Positions 16,662-24,107 are shown, counted from the first letter of the stretch. The stretch: 28,925 nucleotides of DNA from an uncultured Christensenellaceae bacterium (GCA_910588425.1 CAJUPM010000013.1:1-28925); one strand, 5' to 3'. Notes: a model not told the origin generated them from the letters alone. Made by a program: numbers and translations.

Positions 16662-17579
16662 TCAGCACCGTTCAAATATTCTCAGTTTTGCGCTCCTGGA
16701 GCGCGGGTTTTGCTCTATCTCTGCCGCATCCGGCAGAATGGGTTTTCTCGTGATGATCTTGCCTTTGCTCACCTTTCCGCAGACGCATTTGGGAAAATCC
16801 GGCGGGCAGGTGCAGGGATTCTGCGCGGTTTGGAAAACTTTCTTCACGATGCGGTCTTCCAGAGAGTGAAACGTGATGATGGCAAGGCGCCCGCCCGGCG
16901 CAAGCACATCCAGAAAAGCATTCACTGTATCTTTGAGGGAATCCAGCTCGCCGTTCACTTCGATGCGGATGGCCTGGAAGGATTTCTTCGCCGGATGCCC
17001 CCCGCTGCGGCGTTTTGCCGCGGGAATGGCATTTTTGATGATCTCCGCCAGCTGTGTCGTCGTCTCAACAGGCCGGCTTTTTACGATGGCGGCTGCGATT
17101 TTGCTTCCAAAACTCTCTTCGCCGTATTCATAGAGAATGCGCGCCAGATCTCTTTGCTGATACTCATTGACCACCTGATAGGCGCTCAGACTGCTGCTCT
17201 GATCCATGCGCATATCCAGCGGCGCCTCTTTGGAGTAAGAAAAGCCCCGCTCGGCCTCATCCAGCTGGAAGGAGGAAACGCCGAGATCCAGCAGCGCTCC
17301 ATCTGCCCTCAGCTCTCCCATCCCCCGCATAATCTGCGCGATATTTTTGAAATCATCGTGAACGAAAGTAACTCTTTGCACATACGGCGCCAGACGCTGT
17401 TTGCAGCGCTCTATGGCCGCGATATCTTTATCGATGGCAATCAGCCTGGCCTTGGAAGCTCCTAAAATCCCTTCAGAGTGGCCTCCGCCGCCCAGGGTCC
17501 CATCGATAAACAGGTTTCCCGTTTTCAGCGGCAGCGCCGCCAGAGACTGCTCATAGAGCACGCTTACATGCCCGCTCAT
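16662..17579 (-). CDS. rsmH: RsmH, 16S rRNA m4C1402 methyltransferase
   Basis: This 305-residue enzyme (formerly MraW) methylates N4 of cytidine 1402 in 16S rRNA. The SAM loop FIDGTLGGGGHSEGILG (24-40) is diagnostic, as are LLDLGVSSFQLDEAERGFSY, PLDMRMDQ, AIRIEVNGEL and ITFHSLEDRIVKKVF. The start is ATG 17579, which overlaps the mraZ stop as ATGA, with GGCGGAG upstream inside mraZ. The open frame to 17666 reads through mraZ and is rejected. Overlapping starts predict translational coupling to mraZ. The ftsL start lies 28 bp after the stop. Confidence 0.97.
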   Translation of the reverse strand: MSGHVSVLYEQSLAALPLKTGNLFIDGTLGGGGHSEGILGASKARLIAIDKDIAAIERCKQRLAPYVQRVTFVHDDFKNIAQIMRGMGELRADGALLDLGVSSFQLDEAERGFSYSKEAPLDMRMDQSSSLSAYQVVNEYQQRDLARILYEYGEESFGSKIAAAIVKSRPVETTTQLAEIIKNAIPAAKRRSGGHPAKKSFQAIRIEVNGELDSLKDTVNAFLDVLAPGGRLAIITFHSLEDRIVKKVFQTAQNPCTCPPDFPKCVCGKVSKGKIITRKPILPDAAEIEQNPRSRSAKLRIFERC

Positions 17580-18007
17580 ATGCCAAGCTCCGCCAGCTGT
17601 GCCAAAACGCTCTCGAACTCCTCGTCTGCCTCCTCGCAGTAGTTGTCCCAATTTTCTTTGGACCAAAGCTCCACGCGGTTCATTGCGCCGATGGCGACAA
17701 CTTCTTTTTCCATTTCCGCCTTTTCTCTTAGGCGGGAAGGCAGAAGGATTCTACCCTGCTTATCCGGCTTTACCTCTTCCGCAGAGGCAAAGAGCATACG
17801 CAGGAAAACTTGTCCCTTGCTGTCCGTCATGGGAATGCTCTTCATCTTTCCGGCGAACTCCAGCCACATTTCCGAGGAAAACACAAACAGGCATTTGCCA
17901 ATGCCTCTTGTAACAATGAAGTTTTCCCCCAGCTCCTCTCTGAACTTGGCGGGCACAAATACACGCCCCTTCGCATCCAGAGTGTGGGCATATGTTCCGG
18001 TAAACAT
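17576..18007 (-). CDS. mraZ: MraZ, transcriptional regulator of the dcw operon
   Basis: This 143-residue protein contains two AbrB-like swapped-hairpin repeats, each with the family mark: LDAKGRVFVPAKFRE near the N-terminus and PDKQGRILLPSRLRE in the second half. MraZ forms a ring and binds short direct repeats upstream of its own gene. Exactly such repeats, three copies of AAGTGGT 10 bp apart, lie 25-51 bp before this ATG. The start has GAGGAG about 7 nt upstream. It is the first gene of the operon and overlaps rsmH by 4 bp. Confidence 0.97.
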   Translation of the reverse strand: MFTGTYAHTLDAKGRVFVPAKFREELGENFIVTRGIGKCLFVFSSEMWLEFAGKMKSIPMTDSKGQVFLRMLFASAEEVKPDKQGRILLPSRLREKAEMEKEVVAIGAMNRVELWSKENWDNYCEEADEEFESVLAQLAELGI

Positions 18008-18031
18008 GATGCACTCCTCTGTGTGAATTTC

Positions 18032-18058
18032 ACCACTTCACACCACTTTAAACCACTT
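18032..18058 (-). promoter_or_regulatory. MraZ operator: three AAGTGGT boxes with 10-bp period
   Basis: On the minus strand AAGTGGT occurs at 18058-18052, 18048-18042 and 18038-18032. The starts are exactly 10 bp apart, so all boxes face the same side of the helix. Known MraZ sites are also short G-rich direct repeats in 10-bp phase near the mraZ promoter. Here they lie just downstream of the predicted transcription start, which suits repression by blocking RNA polymerase. Confidence 0.9.
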
Positions 18059-18069
18059 TCATAGTTATA

Positions 18070-18098
18070 ATTCTAAATATTCGCCTATTATTTGTCAA
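18070..18098 (-). promoter_or_regulatory. Promoter of the mraZ (dcw) operon
   Basis: A perfect -35 TTGACA (18098-18093), a 17-bp spacer and -10 TAGAAT (18075-18070) precede the MraZ boxes. Start of transcription is expected near 18063, giving a 5' leader of about 55 nt that contains the boxes. Confidence 0.85.
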
Positions 18099-18270
18099 CT
18101 CCTTTTTACCAGAATTCATTTTTAGGCGATAGTAAAATTCTGGAAAGGCCCTGCGCCTAAACTAGTGTTTTTTCGCTGTTTTTTTCGGGAATGCATGGCG
18201 CATCTCGACAGTTTCTCTTTTCACATTTTTTTAAAATGAAAGAAGTAAAAAAGAACTGCGTGGAGGGAAT

Positions 18271-18699
18271 ATGCAAATGATGACTGCAAAACGAAACCGC
18301 CAGCCCGATCCCCGTGCACGGCTTGCTCAGCTGACAGAGGATTACGAGAACCTGGCCAAGGAACAAAAAGAGCGCATTTTGACATTGCGCAACGAGAATG
18401 CCGCGCTTAGCCAGCGCCTCAAGGCATATGAAGAGAAAGAGGATGCGCTTTCTGCCGCGCTTGTCAATGCAGAGCGCACAGCCAGCCAGATTATTCGCGC
18501 TGCGCGGGAGCGCGCAGAGGGCATTATCAGTGAGGCGCGGGACGAAGAGCGCAAAACCAAAGAACGCCTGCGCCAGCACACGCTCCTGCTTTCGGATTTG
18601 GCCGACCGCTGCGATAACATTATGAAAAATATTCAAAGCGAGCTGCGCAAAGCGCCCAAGGGCTTTTGCCTGGAACTCATCAATAAGAAAGAGGCATAA
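18271..18699 (+). CDS. DivIVA-like coiled-coil protein, function unknown
   Basis: This 142-residue soluble protein is mostly one long charged coiled coil (about 17-105), with strings such as LRNENAALSQRLKAYEEKED and ARERAEGIISEARDEERKTK. The second of these resembles the repetitive Ala/Glu/Arg part of DivIVA/GpsB or SepIVA proteins. The N-terminal lipid-binding domain of DivIVA is not evident, so the name is only a resemblance. It is transcribed divergently from mraZ, which suggests a role in division or wall synthesis, by context only. The ATG has GGAGGG 5 nt upstream; two further ATGs follow within four codons. A perfect palindrome begins inside its last codons. Confidence 0.75.
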   Translation: MQMMTAKRNRQPDPRARLAQLTEDYENLAKEQKERILTLRNENAALSQRLKAYEEKEDALSAALVNAERTASQIIRAARERAEGIISEARDEERKTKERLRQHTLLLSDLADRCDNIMKNIQSELRKAPKGFCLELINKKEA

Positions 18700-18734
18700 A
18701 AAAGAGAGGGTACCCTCTCTTTTTTATGCCTCTT
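18689..18734 (+). terminator. Perfect 46-bp palindrome terminator
   Basis: AAGAGGCATAAAAAAGAGAG continues into a central GGGTACCC and then its exact complement, ending ATGCCTCTT. The T-tract lies inside the 3' arm. It includes the last codons and the TAA stop of the coiled-coil gene. It acts as an intrinsic terminator in the plus direction and, by symmetry, in the minus direction. Confidence 0.85.
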
Positions 18735-18859
18735 CCATATTTCAATCTTTGAACCGTTTTCTTTCTACTAGAAATTTTGGCTCCAGGGCTAGTTCCAAAT
18801 GCAAGGCGATTGGCAAGCTGCGCTTGAGCGCCAGGTTTTACACCCACTAATGATGCAAT
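18735..18859. other. Short gap between two facing terminators
   Basis: About 125 bases lie between the terminators of two converging genes. No ORF with a ribosome site is seen. A short GCGCT-TG-AGCGC inverted repeat occurs near 18820. I see nothing else I can support. Confidence 0.4.
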
Positions 18860-18893
18860 AAAAAAGAAGCGGCATTTTGCCGCTTCTTTTTTA
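18860..18893 (-). terminator. Terminator of the NlpC/P60 gene
   Basis: AAAAAAGAAGCGGC pairs with GCCGCTTCTTTTTT around ATTTT, six bases after the NlpC/P60 stop codon. It is symmetrical enough to work in both directions. Confidence 0.88.
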
Positions 18894-18898
18894 TCAAG

Positions 18899-20782
18899 CT
18901 AGAAAATTCTCAATCCTTTGACGAAATGACTCGTCCAGTAGGAACTGCTCTGAATATTCTCGCAAATTCTGATTTTTCCCTGCGTGGAGGACGCATCGAT
19001 CATCCGTCCGCCGCCCAGATAGATGCCCACATGGCCCTTAAAGCTGATGACATCGCCGCGCTGCAAGTCGTTCATATTCGAGATGATCGGGTATTTCGTG
19101 CAGCCCTGCCATGTCGCAGAGGTCATATAGCCCTGATTGACTCCTGCCTGATTGAGGCAGTAGAATACGAAGCCGGAGCAATCGAACACATCTGGCCCTT
19201 TGCCGCCTAGTACATAGCGCTTTCCAAGCTGTTGCTCCGCCACCGCGATAAAGCGCTCGACGCCAGCCGAATCTGCGCTCCCCGTCGCCTCGTCGCCAGC
19301 GGGTTTGCTGGGTTTGCTCGGCTTGGAAGAGTTGCCCGAGGAAGGCTTGGAGGTATCCGTGCTGGGCTTAGAAGTGCTGGTAGAAGCCGCCTTCTTCGCA
19401 TCGCTGGAGAACAGCACAGCGCTGGTCTGCGCGCCCACCTTGCCGTCTGCCGTCAGGCCGTTGCGCTCCTGGAAAGCCTTGACTGCCTTCTCAGTATCCG
19501 AGCCAAAATAGCCCGTGGATTTTTTCATATATTTCAGCTCGATCAGGCGATCCTGAATGCGCTGCACTTCGTCTCCGCTGGTGCCCAAAATCCAGGCATT
19601 TGCCTGCGCGTTGGAGGAAAAAATGAGGTTCTTTGTCTCCGGGCCAATGGCGCCGTCTGCGATTAAGCCGTTGCGCTCCTGGAACCGCTTGACAGCGGCC
19701 AGCGTCTTATCGCCGTAATAACCGGTGCTGTCTTCTGCGGCCATGTATCCCAGCGTTGCGAGGCGCTCCTGGATGGCCTTGACCTCATCACTACGCTCGC
19801 CATAGTTCATCGCCTTGACGACGACATCTTCCGAATAGAGTTTTTCCTTGGTTTGATGCCCGATCTTGCCGCTGGCATTCAGGCCATTGCTCGCCTGGAA
19901 ATCCTTGACGGCGGCTTCGGTCTCTTCACCGTAATAGCCGGTGCTCTTGCCCAGATACCCCAGCTGAATCAACCGCTCCTGCAAACGGCCGACATCTTCA
20001 CCGTCGTCTCCCAGGCCAACGCTATAAGGCTGCGCATTCTCGCTCATCAGCAGGTCGTATACTTCCTGCGTCAGAATGCCGGTTTTCTCAATGCCGTGCT
20101 TTCTCTGGAAGCACTCGACGGCATTTGCCGTCATGGGGCCATAGAGATTGGTCGTCTGATCGTGATCCATATAATCAAGCGCCATCAAGCGCGCCTGCAC
20201 CTCTGGCACCAGCTCCGCGTTTTCCATGCCCTCTGCCAGAGGCTCTTTGACCTTGGGCTCCGGAGTGGGCTCTGGCGTCGGCTCGGGCGAAGGCTCGACC
20301 GACGGTTCGCTGTCTACTACTTCAACGCCGGTGACAGAAAGTTTCTCGCTGGCCTTTTTCTCCTCGGCCTGCGCCAAAACCCTTGCCTCATCCTGTTGTG
20401 TCTTTTGCTCTTTATCCTCTTGCGCTCCGGCAAAAATCGCAACCGGTGTAAACACGAGGACCACGATTGCCGCCATTAAAGAGACTGCCCTCGCATAAGT
20501 AAGCCAACTCATCTTCTTATGTCTGTTCATAAATCTCTCCCATTTCATCTTTAGCTTTGCATTGACCTCCACAAAGAATCTGCCTGTTTTTTGGCCAAAA
20601 GCTTTTGCTTTCTCCCAAAAAGCCGCGATGCCATTTGTCTTGGCTCTGGTGTACTTCGTTTTGTAGGCTGCCCGTCTTTTTCTGCGAGCTTCGGACATTT
20701 TCGGTTTGCGGATAGCCTTGCTGTAAAGACCCAGGAAAAAGCGGGTTACGCTCTCCCAAAATCTCTCCAGGCGCTCTTTCAT
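18899..20782 (-). CDS. Membrane-anchored NlpC/P60 endopeptidase with four peptidoglycan-binding repeats
   Basis: This 627-residue protein has an unusual cytoplasmic N-terminus of about 90 strongly basic residues, one transmembrane helix (about 94-118), an acidic segment and a Pro-Glu linker (EPSPEPTPEPTPEP). Four PG_binding_1 repeats follow (about 192-248, 261-318, 331-389 and 403-459), each with an RL..LGY and GYYG..T..AV..FQ pattern. A Ser/Thr/Lys/Pro linker leads to a C-terminal NlpC/P60 domain. The catalytic cysteine is in FDCSGFVFYC (C535) and the histidine in GHVGIYLGG (H584). Such enzymes cleave stem-peptide bonds in peptidoglycan. The start is ATG 20782 with AAAGGA upstream; a GTG two codons earlier is too close to that site. 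It is monocistronic, with its own promoter and terminator. Confidence 0.92.
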   Translation of the reverse strand: MKERLERFWESVTRFFLGLYSKAIRKPKMSEARRKRRAAYKTKYTRAKTNGIAAFWEKAKAFGQKTGRFFVEVNAKLKMKWERFMNRHKKMSWLTYARAVSLMAAIVVLVFTPVAIFAGAQEDKEQKTQQDEARVLAQAEEKKASEKLSVTGVEVVDSEPSVEPSPEPTPEPTPEPKVKEPLAEGMENAELVPEVQARLMALDYMDHDQTTNLYGPMTANAVECFQRKHGIEKTGILTQEVYDLLMSENAQPYSVGLGDDGEDVGRLQERLIQLGYLGKSTGYYGEETEAAVKDFQASNGLNASGKIGHQTKEKLYSEDVVVKAMNYGERSDEVKAIQERLATLGYMAAEDSTGYYGDKTLAAVKRFQERNGLIADGAIGPETKNLIFSSNAQANAWILGTSGDEVQRIQDRLIELKYMKKSTGYFGSDTEKAVKAFQERNGLTADGKVGAQTSAVLFSSDAKKAASTSTSKPSTDTSKPSSGNSSKPSKPSKPAGDEATGSADSAGVERFIAVAEQQLGKRYVLGGKGPDVFDCSGFVFYCLNQAGVNQGYMTSATWQGCTKYPIISNMNDLQRGDVISFKGHVGIYLGGGRMIDASSTQGKIRICENIQSSSYWTSHFVKGLRIF

Positions 20783-20829
20783 AAACACAGTCCTTTCGAT
20801 TTCGCATCAAAGCGTTTTTTGATATTGGC

Positions 20830-20858
20830 ATTATACTACCAAAAATTTTTTTTGACAA
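20830..20858 (-). promoter_or_regulatory. Promoter of the NlpC/P60 gene
   Basis: TTGTCA (20858-20853), a 17-bp spacer and a perfect TATAAT (20835-20830) lie about 45 bases before the ATG. Confidence 0.8.
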
Positions 20859-21101
20859 ACCGAAAAGCCCTTTGCAAAGCCAAAATTGCCTGAATATGGA
20901 AGAATTGCCCCCTGAAAAACGCCGTTGTATCAGGCTTTTTTCAGCCTCGTAAACAAATTGTGAACACTGCATAATTTCATGCCGAATTGCATAAATTTTG
21001 CTTTTTTTACATTCCTCGCGCAGAGAAATTTCACAGGCATGGCAGAGCATTTTTGCCCTGCTTTTTTGCGCGCATTCCTTTTGCCGCGTCAAATTCTGCA
21101 T
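20859..21101. other. Intergenic region between groEL and the NlpC/P60 promoter
   Basis: About 240 AT-rich bases without a supported gene. It holds one imperfect hairpin at 20912-20944, CTGAAAAA-GCC facing GGC-TTTTTCAG with a 9-nt loop on the minus strand. The long minus-strand frame across this region (20517-21101) overlaps the NlpC/P60 gene out of frame and lacks a ribosome site. I looked for a ydaO/c-di-AMP riboswitch, common before wall hydrolases, and did not find one. Confidence 0.5.
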
Positions 21102-21132
21102 AAAAAATGCGGCAGATTGCCTGCCGCATTTT
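21102..21132 (-). terminator. Terminator of groES-groEL
   Basis: AAAATGCGGCAG pairs with CTGCCGCATTTT around a short loop, with a further T-run, 12 bases after the groEL stop codon. Confidence 0.9.
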
Positions 21133-21143
21133 CGCGTATTCTC

Positions 21144-22772
21144 TTAGTACATGCCGCCCATGCCGCCGCCAGCTGCCGGAGCTGCCGGCTCGGGAGCGGG
21201 GATATCCGTTACGATGCTCTCGGTTGTGAGCAGCATGGATGCAACGGAAGCCGCATTCTGAAGTGCGGAGCGCGTAACCTTGGTCGGATCCAGGATGCCC
21301 GCCTCGATCATATCGATGAACTTATCCTGGTATGCGTCGTAGCCAAAGGATTTGCTCTCGTTCTCGCGCACCTTCTCGACGATGATGCTACCCTCGATGC
21401 CCGCATTTGCGGCAATCTGGCGAATCGGCTCTTCCAGAGCGCGGAGCACGATGGAAACGCCGGTTTTGATGTCGCCGCTCTCCTGCTCCATCAGCGCCTT
21501 GACCTTGCCCTCTACCTTGAGCATTGCCGTGCCGCCGCCAGGGACGATGCCCTCTTCCACAGCCGCTCTCGTCGCTGCCAGAGCATCCTCGATGCGCAGT
21601 TTCATTTCCTTCATCTCAGTCTCGGTTGCAGCGCCAACCTGGATAACGGCTACGCCGCCGGCCAGTTTCGCCAGGCGCTCCTGCTGCTTCTCGCGGTCGT
21701 AATCCGAAGTGCAGTCCTCGATCTGGTTGCGGATGGAGTTGACCCGGGCTTTGATTTTCTCGGGATCGCCCTTGCCCTCGACGATGATGGTATTTTCCTT
21801 ATCGACTTTGACCTGCCGCGCAGAGCCCAGCATATCGACAGTCGCTTCCTTCAGCTCCATGCCGACTTCTTCCGAGATGACCGTGCCGCCCGTCAGGATG
21901 GCGATATCCTCCAGCATGGCTTTTCTTCTGTCGCCAAAGCCGGGAGCCTTGACAGCGACGCAGTTGAACGTGCCGCGCAGTTTGTTGAGCACCAGCGTTG
22001 CCAGCGCTTCGCCTTCCACTTCCTCCGCGATGATGAGCAGTTTCTTGCCCGTCTGCACAATCTGCTCCAGCAGCGGGAGAATTTCCTGAATGTTGGAAAT
22101 CTTCTTATCCGTAATTAAAATGTAGGGTTCGTCCAAAACTGCTTCCATTTTGTCCGTATCCGTCGCCATATAAGCGGAGGCATAGCCTCTATCGAACTGC
22201 ATGCCTTCCACCACGACCAGATCCGTCTTCATGGTCTTGGATTCCTCGACGGTGATGACGCCCTCGTTGCCGACCTTCTCCATCGCCTGCGCGATCAGGT
22301 GGCCGATGTTCGCATCGTTTGCGGAAACGGACGCAACCTGCTCGATAGCGGCAGAGCCCTCGATGGGCTTGGAAAGCTCTTTGAGACCCTCAACAGCCGC
22401 CTCAGTCGCGGCCATGATGCCCTTTTTCAAAACCATGGGGTTTGCGCCGGCCGCCACGTTCTTCAGACCTTCGCGGATCATCGCCTGCGCCATCAGGGTC
22501 GCCGTCGTTGTGCCATCGCCGGCAACGTCGTTGGTCTTGGTCGCAACTTCTCTTACCAGCTGCGCACCCATGTTTTCAAATGGGTCTTCCAGCTCGATTT
22601 CCTTCGCGATGGTAACACCGTCGTTCGTGATGAGCGGGGAGCCAAATTTCTTATCCAGCACGACGTTTCTGCCCTTGGGCCCCAGCGTCGCCTTTACCGT
22701 ATCCGCCAGCTGATTGACGCCGCTCTCCAGCGCGCGCCGCGCATCTTCACCGTATTTAATCTGTTTTGCCAT
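21144..22772 (-). CDS. groEL: GroEL, 60 kDa chaperonin
   Basis: This 542-residue protein is the ATP-driven double-ring folding chamber. It opens MAKQIKYGEDARRALESGVN, has the nucleotide-binding motif VAGDGTTTATLMAQ, the apical-domain segment ITDKKISNIQEILPLLE and the flexible end GGGMGGMY. The length is the standard one. The ATG has GGGAGGAG upstream. It starts 18 bp after groES and shares its heat-shock control. It is the only groEL in the window. Nothing unusual was seen. Confidence 0.98.
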   Translation of the reverse strand: MAKQIKYGEDARRALESGVNQLADTVKATLGPKGRNVVLDKKFGSPLITNDGVTIAKEIELEDPFENMGAQLVREVATKTNDVAGDGTTTATLMAQAMIREGLKNVAAGANPMVLKKGIMAATEAAVEGLKELSKPIEGSAAIEQVASVSANDANIGHLIAQAMEKVGNEGVITVEESKTMKTDLVVVEGMQFDRGYASAYMATDTDKMEAVLDEPYILITDKKISNIQEILPLLEQIVQTGKKLLIIAEEVEGEALATLVLNKLRGTFNCVAVKAPGFGDRRKAMLEDIAILTGGTVISEEVGMELKEATVDMLGSARQVKVDKENTIIVEGKGDPEKIKARVNSIRNQIEDCTSDYDREKQQERLAKLAGGVAVIQVGAATETEMKEMKLRIEDALAATRAAVEEGIVPGGGTAMLKVEGKVKALMEQESGDIKTGVSIVLRALEEPIRQIAANAGIEGSIIVEKVRENESKSFGYDAYQDKFIDMIEAGILDPTKVTRSALQNAASVASMLLTTESIVTDIPAPEPAAPAAGGGMGGMY

Positions 22773-22790
22773 GTTGCTTCTCCTCCCTAA

Positions 22791-23075
22791 TTACTCTACA
22801 ACTGCCAGAATATCCGACTGCTTGACGACGATGAACTCCTCGCCGTCCAGCTTGACTTCTGTGCCCGCATATTTGGAATAAATCACACGGTCGCCCTCTT
22901 TGACGTACATCGTGATCTCTTTGCCATCCACAACGCCGCCCGGCCCTACTGCGACGACTTCCGCCATCTGCGGCTTCTCCTGCGCGCTGGACGTCAGCAC
23001 CAGGCCGCTCTTGGTTACTTTCTCAACTTCAACCGATTTGATGACTACTCTATCCGCCAACGGTTTTAGCTTCAT
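22791..23075 (-). CDS. groES: GroES, 10 kDa co-chaperonin
   Basis: This 94-residue protein is the lid of the GroEL chamber. It begins MKLKPLADRVVIKSVEVEK, and the mobile loop is TKSGLVLTSSAQEKPQ. VVAVGPGG and KEGDRVIYSKYAGTEVK are typical. The start is ATG 23075 with AAGGAGG 8 nt upstream; a TTG two codons earlier is less likely. A CIRCE operator lies about 47 bp before the start. Confidence 0.97.
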   Translation of the reverse strand: MKLKPLADRVVIKSVEVEKVTKSGLVLTSSAQEKPQMAEVVAVGPGGVVDGKEITMYVKEGDRVIYSKYAGTEVKLDGEEFIVVKQSDILAVVE

Positions 23076-23121
23076 TTTCAAATCCTCCTTAAAAAATTAT
23101 CTGCACTTGATTCAATGGTTG

Positions 23122-23148
23122 TTAGCACTCTTTTGCATCGAGTGCTAA
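23122..23148 (-). promoter_or_regulatory. CIRCE operator (HrcA binding site)
   Basis: TTAGCACTC (23122-23130), a 9-bp spacer and GAGTGCTAA (23140-23148) match the CIRCE consensus perfectly. HrcA binds this element and represses chaperone operons until heat or misfolded protein titrates GroEL. hrcA itself is not in this window. Confidence 0.98.
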
Positions 23149-23156
23149 CAATTATT

Positions 23157-23184
23157 ATTATAAAGAAGTTGCCAAATTATACAA
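23157..23184 (-). promoter_or_regulatory. Promoter of groES-groEL
   Basis: TTGTAT (23184-23179), a 16-bp spacer and TATAAT (23162-23157) place the start of transcription at the upstream edge of CIRCE, as in other HrcA-regulated operons. A second TATAAT lies at 23181-23176 and could be used instead. Confidence 0.65.
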
Positions 23185-23320
23185 GATGTGTGGCATTTGA
23201 AAAATGCGCAGTTTTCACATATTACTTCTCATTATCTCTTGAAATCTCTCTCTATTTTTGATTTCCATCTATTTACCTTTTATTCATATTTCTGGAAAAG
23301 CTTCTAAACGACCGGAATGC

Positions 23321-23351
23321 AAAAAGGAGGATGCACTCCATCCTCCTTTTT
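23321..23351 (-). terminator. Terminator after birA
   Basis: AAAAAGGAGGATG pairs with CATCCTCCTTTTT around a 5-nt loop. It begins at the birA stop codon and has T-runs in both directions. Confidence 0.92.
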
Positions 23352-24107
23352 CTACGCCTCTTTTGGCCGGATTCGCTGAGTCACTTCCCCAAAGCGAATG
23401 CGCCGCACTTCGCCGCTTTTTGTTTGCAGCAGCAGATCGCCCTCCTGCGAAACACCGATGCAAAGGCCCTCTGCCTCTCCGGCGCAGACCTCTTTTCCCT
23501 GCAAATAAGATCGTGCCTGGTATTCTCCCCGCAGCGGCGGAAAGCCCTGGGCAAAAAAGCGCTCCAGCCGGGCATCCAGATGCCGCTTTAAAGCAAAGAC
23601 GACCTCTTCCAGCTTCTGCTTTTTTCCCAGAAGATTTCGAATGGAGATCGCCCGCCCGGCAATTTCCGCGTCAAACTGCCCTTGGTTGACATTGACACCG
23701 ATGCCGATGACAATTCCCAGAAGGTGCATCCCTTCATAGATGCCCTCGCACAAAATGCCGCAAAGCTTGCGGCCTTCCGCATAGATATCGTTGGGCCATT
23801 TGATCTGCGTTTGCACGCCCAGTTCCCGGACGGCATCCGAGACGGCCAGCGCCACGCACAGCGTTACGGCTCCCATCTCCTGTTTTGCGGCGGGATAGTA
23901 GAAGCTGGCATAGACGTTCTCGCCCTCCGAGCTCCATGCCCGGCCCAGCCTTCCTCTGCCCGCCGTCTGCCGCAGGGCGACTGCCAGCATCTTGCGTCCC
24001 GCCGCCCTTTTTTTGAGAAACGTATTGGTCGAATCCACCTCTTCCAGGCAGAACAGCTGGGTATCCTGCGCATCAAAACCCGCTTTTAACCGTTCAAAAT
24101 AGCTCAT
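23352..24107 (-). CDS. birA: BirA-type biotin--protein ligase without DNA-binding domain
   Basis: This 251-residue enzyme attaches biotin to carrier proteins such as acetyl-CoA carboxylase through biotinyl-AMP. Motifs are EEVDSTNTFLKKRA (22-35), the adenylate loop QTAGRGRLGRAWSS (47-60), KWPNDIYAEGRKLCGIL (103-119) and GIGVNVNQG. A C-terminal SH3-like domain follows. There is no N-terminal helix-turn-helix, so this is a class I ligase that should not repress biotin genes. The start at ATG 24107 gives MSYFERLKAG, and the gene overlaps the end of recX by 14 bp. The frame is open to 24221, but the extra residues lie within recX and lack homology. Confidence 0.93.
   Translation of the reverse strand: MSYFERLKAGFDAQDTQLFCLEEVDSTNTFLKKRAAGRKMLAVALRQTAGRGRLGRAWSSEGENVYASFYYPAAKQEMGAVTLCVALAVSDAVRELGVQTQIKWPNDIYAEGRKLCGILCEGIYEGMHLLGIVIGIGVNVNQGQFDAEIAGRAISIRNLLGKKQKLEEVVFALKRHLDARLERFFAQGFPPLRGEYQARSYLQGKEVCAGEAEGLCIGVSQEGDLLLQTKSGEVRRIRFGEVTQRIRPKEA

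Noticed and set aside
19400..20210. Apparent tandem DNA repeats in the NlpC/P60 gene
   Set aside because: They encode the four peptidoglycan-binding domains; the repeat is at protein level and the DNA copies have diverged, so this is not a separate repeat element or CRISPR array.
20517..21101. 194-codon minus-strand frame before the NlpC/P60 gene
   Set aside because: It overlaps the NlpC/P60 coding region and its promoter in another frame and has no ribosome binding site.
20783..21101. Possible ydaO/c-di-AMP riboswitch before the wall hydrolase
   Set aside because: None of the conserved ydaO segments is present, and the best promoter leaves a leader of only about 40 nt.
20979..22118. 379-codon plus-strand frame
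   Set aside because: Antisense to groEL; GroEL is complete and its codon pattern explains the open antisense frame.
23101..23160. TTAGCACTC inverted repeat as a terminator
   Set aside because: The arms and 9-bp spacer match CIRCE exactly, and the position is upstream of groES, so it is an operator.
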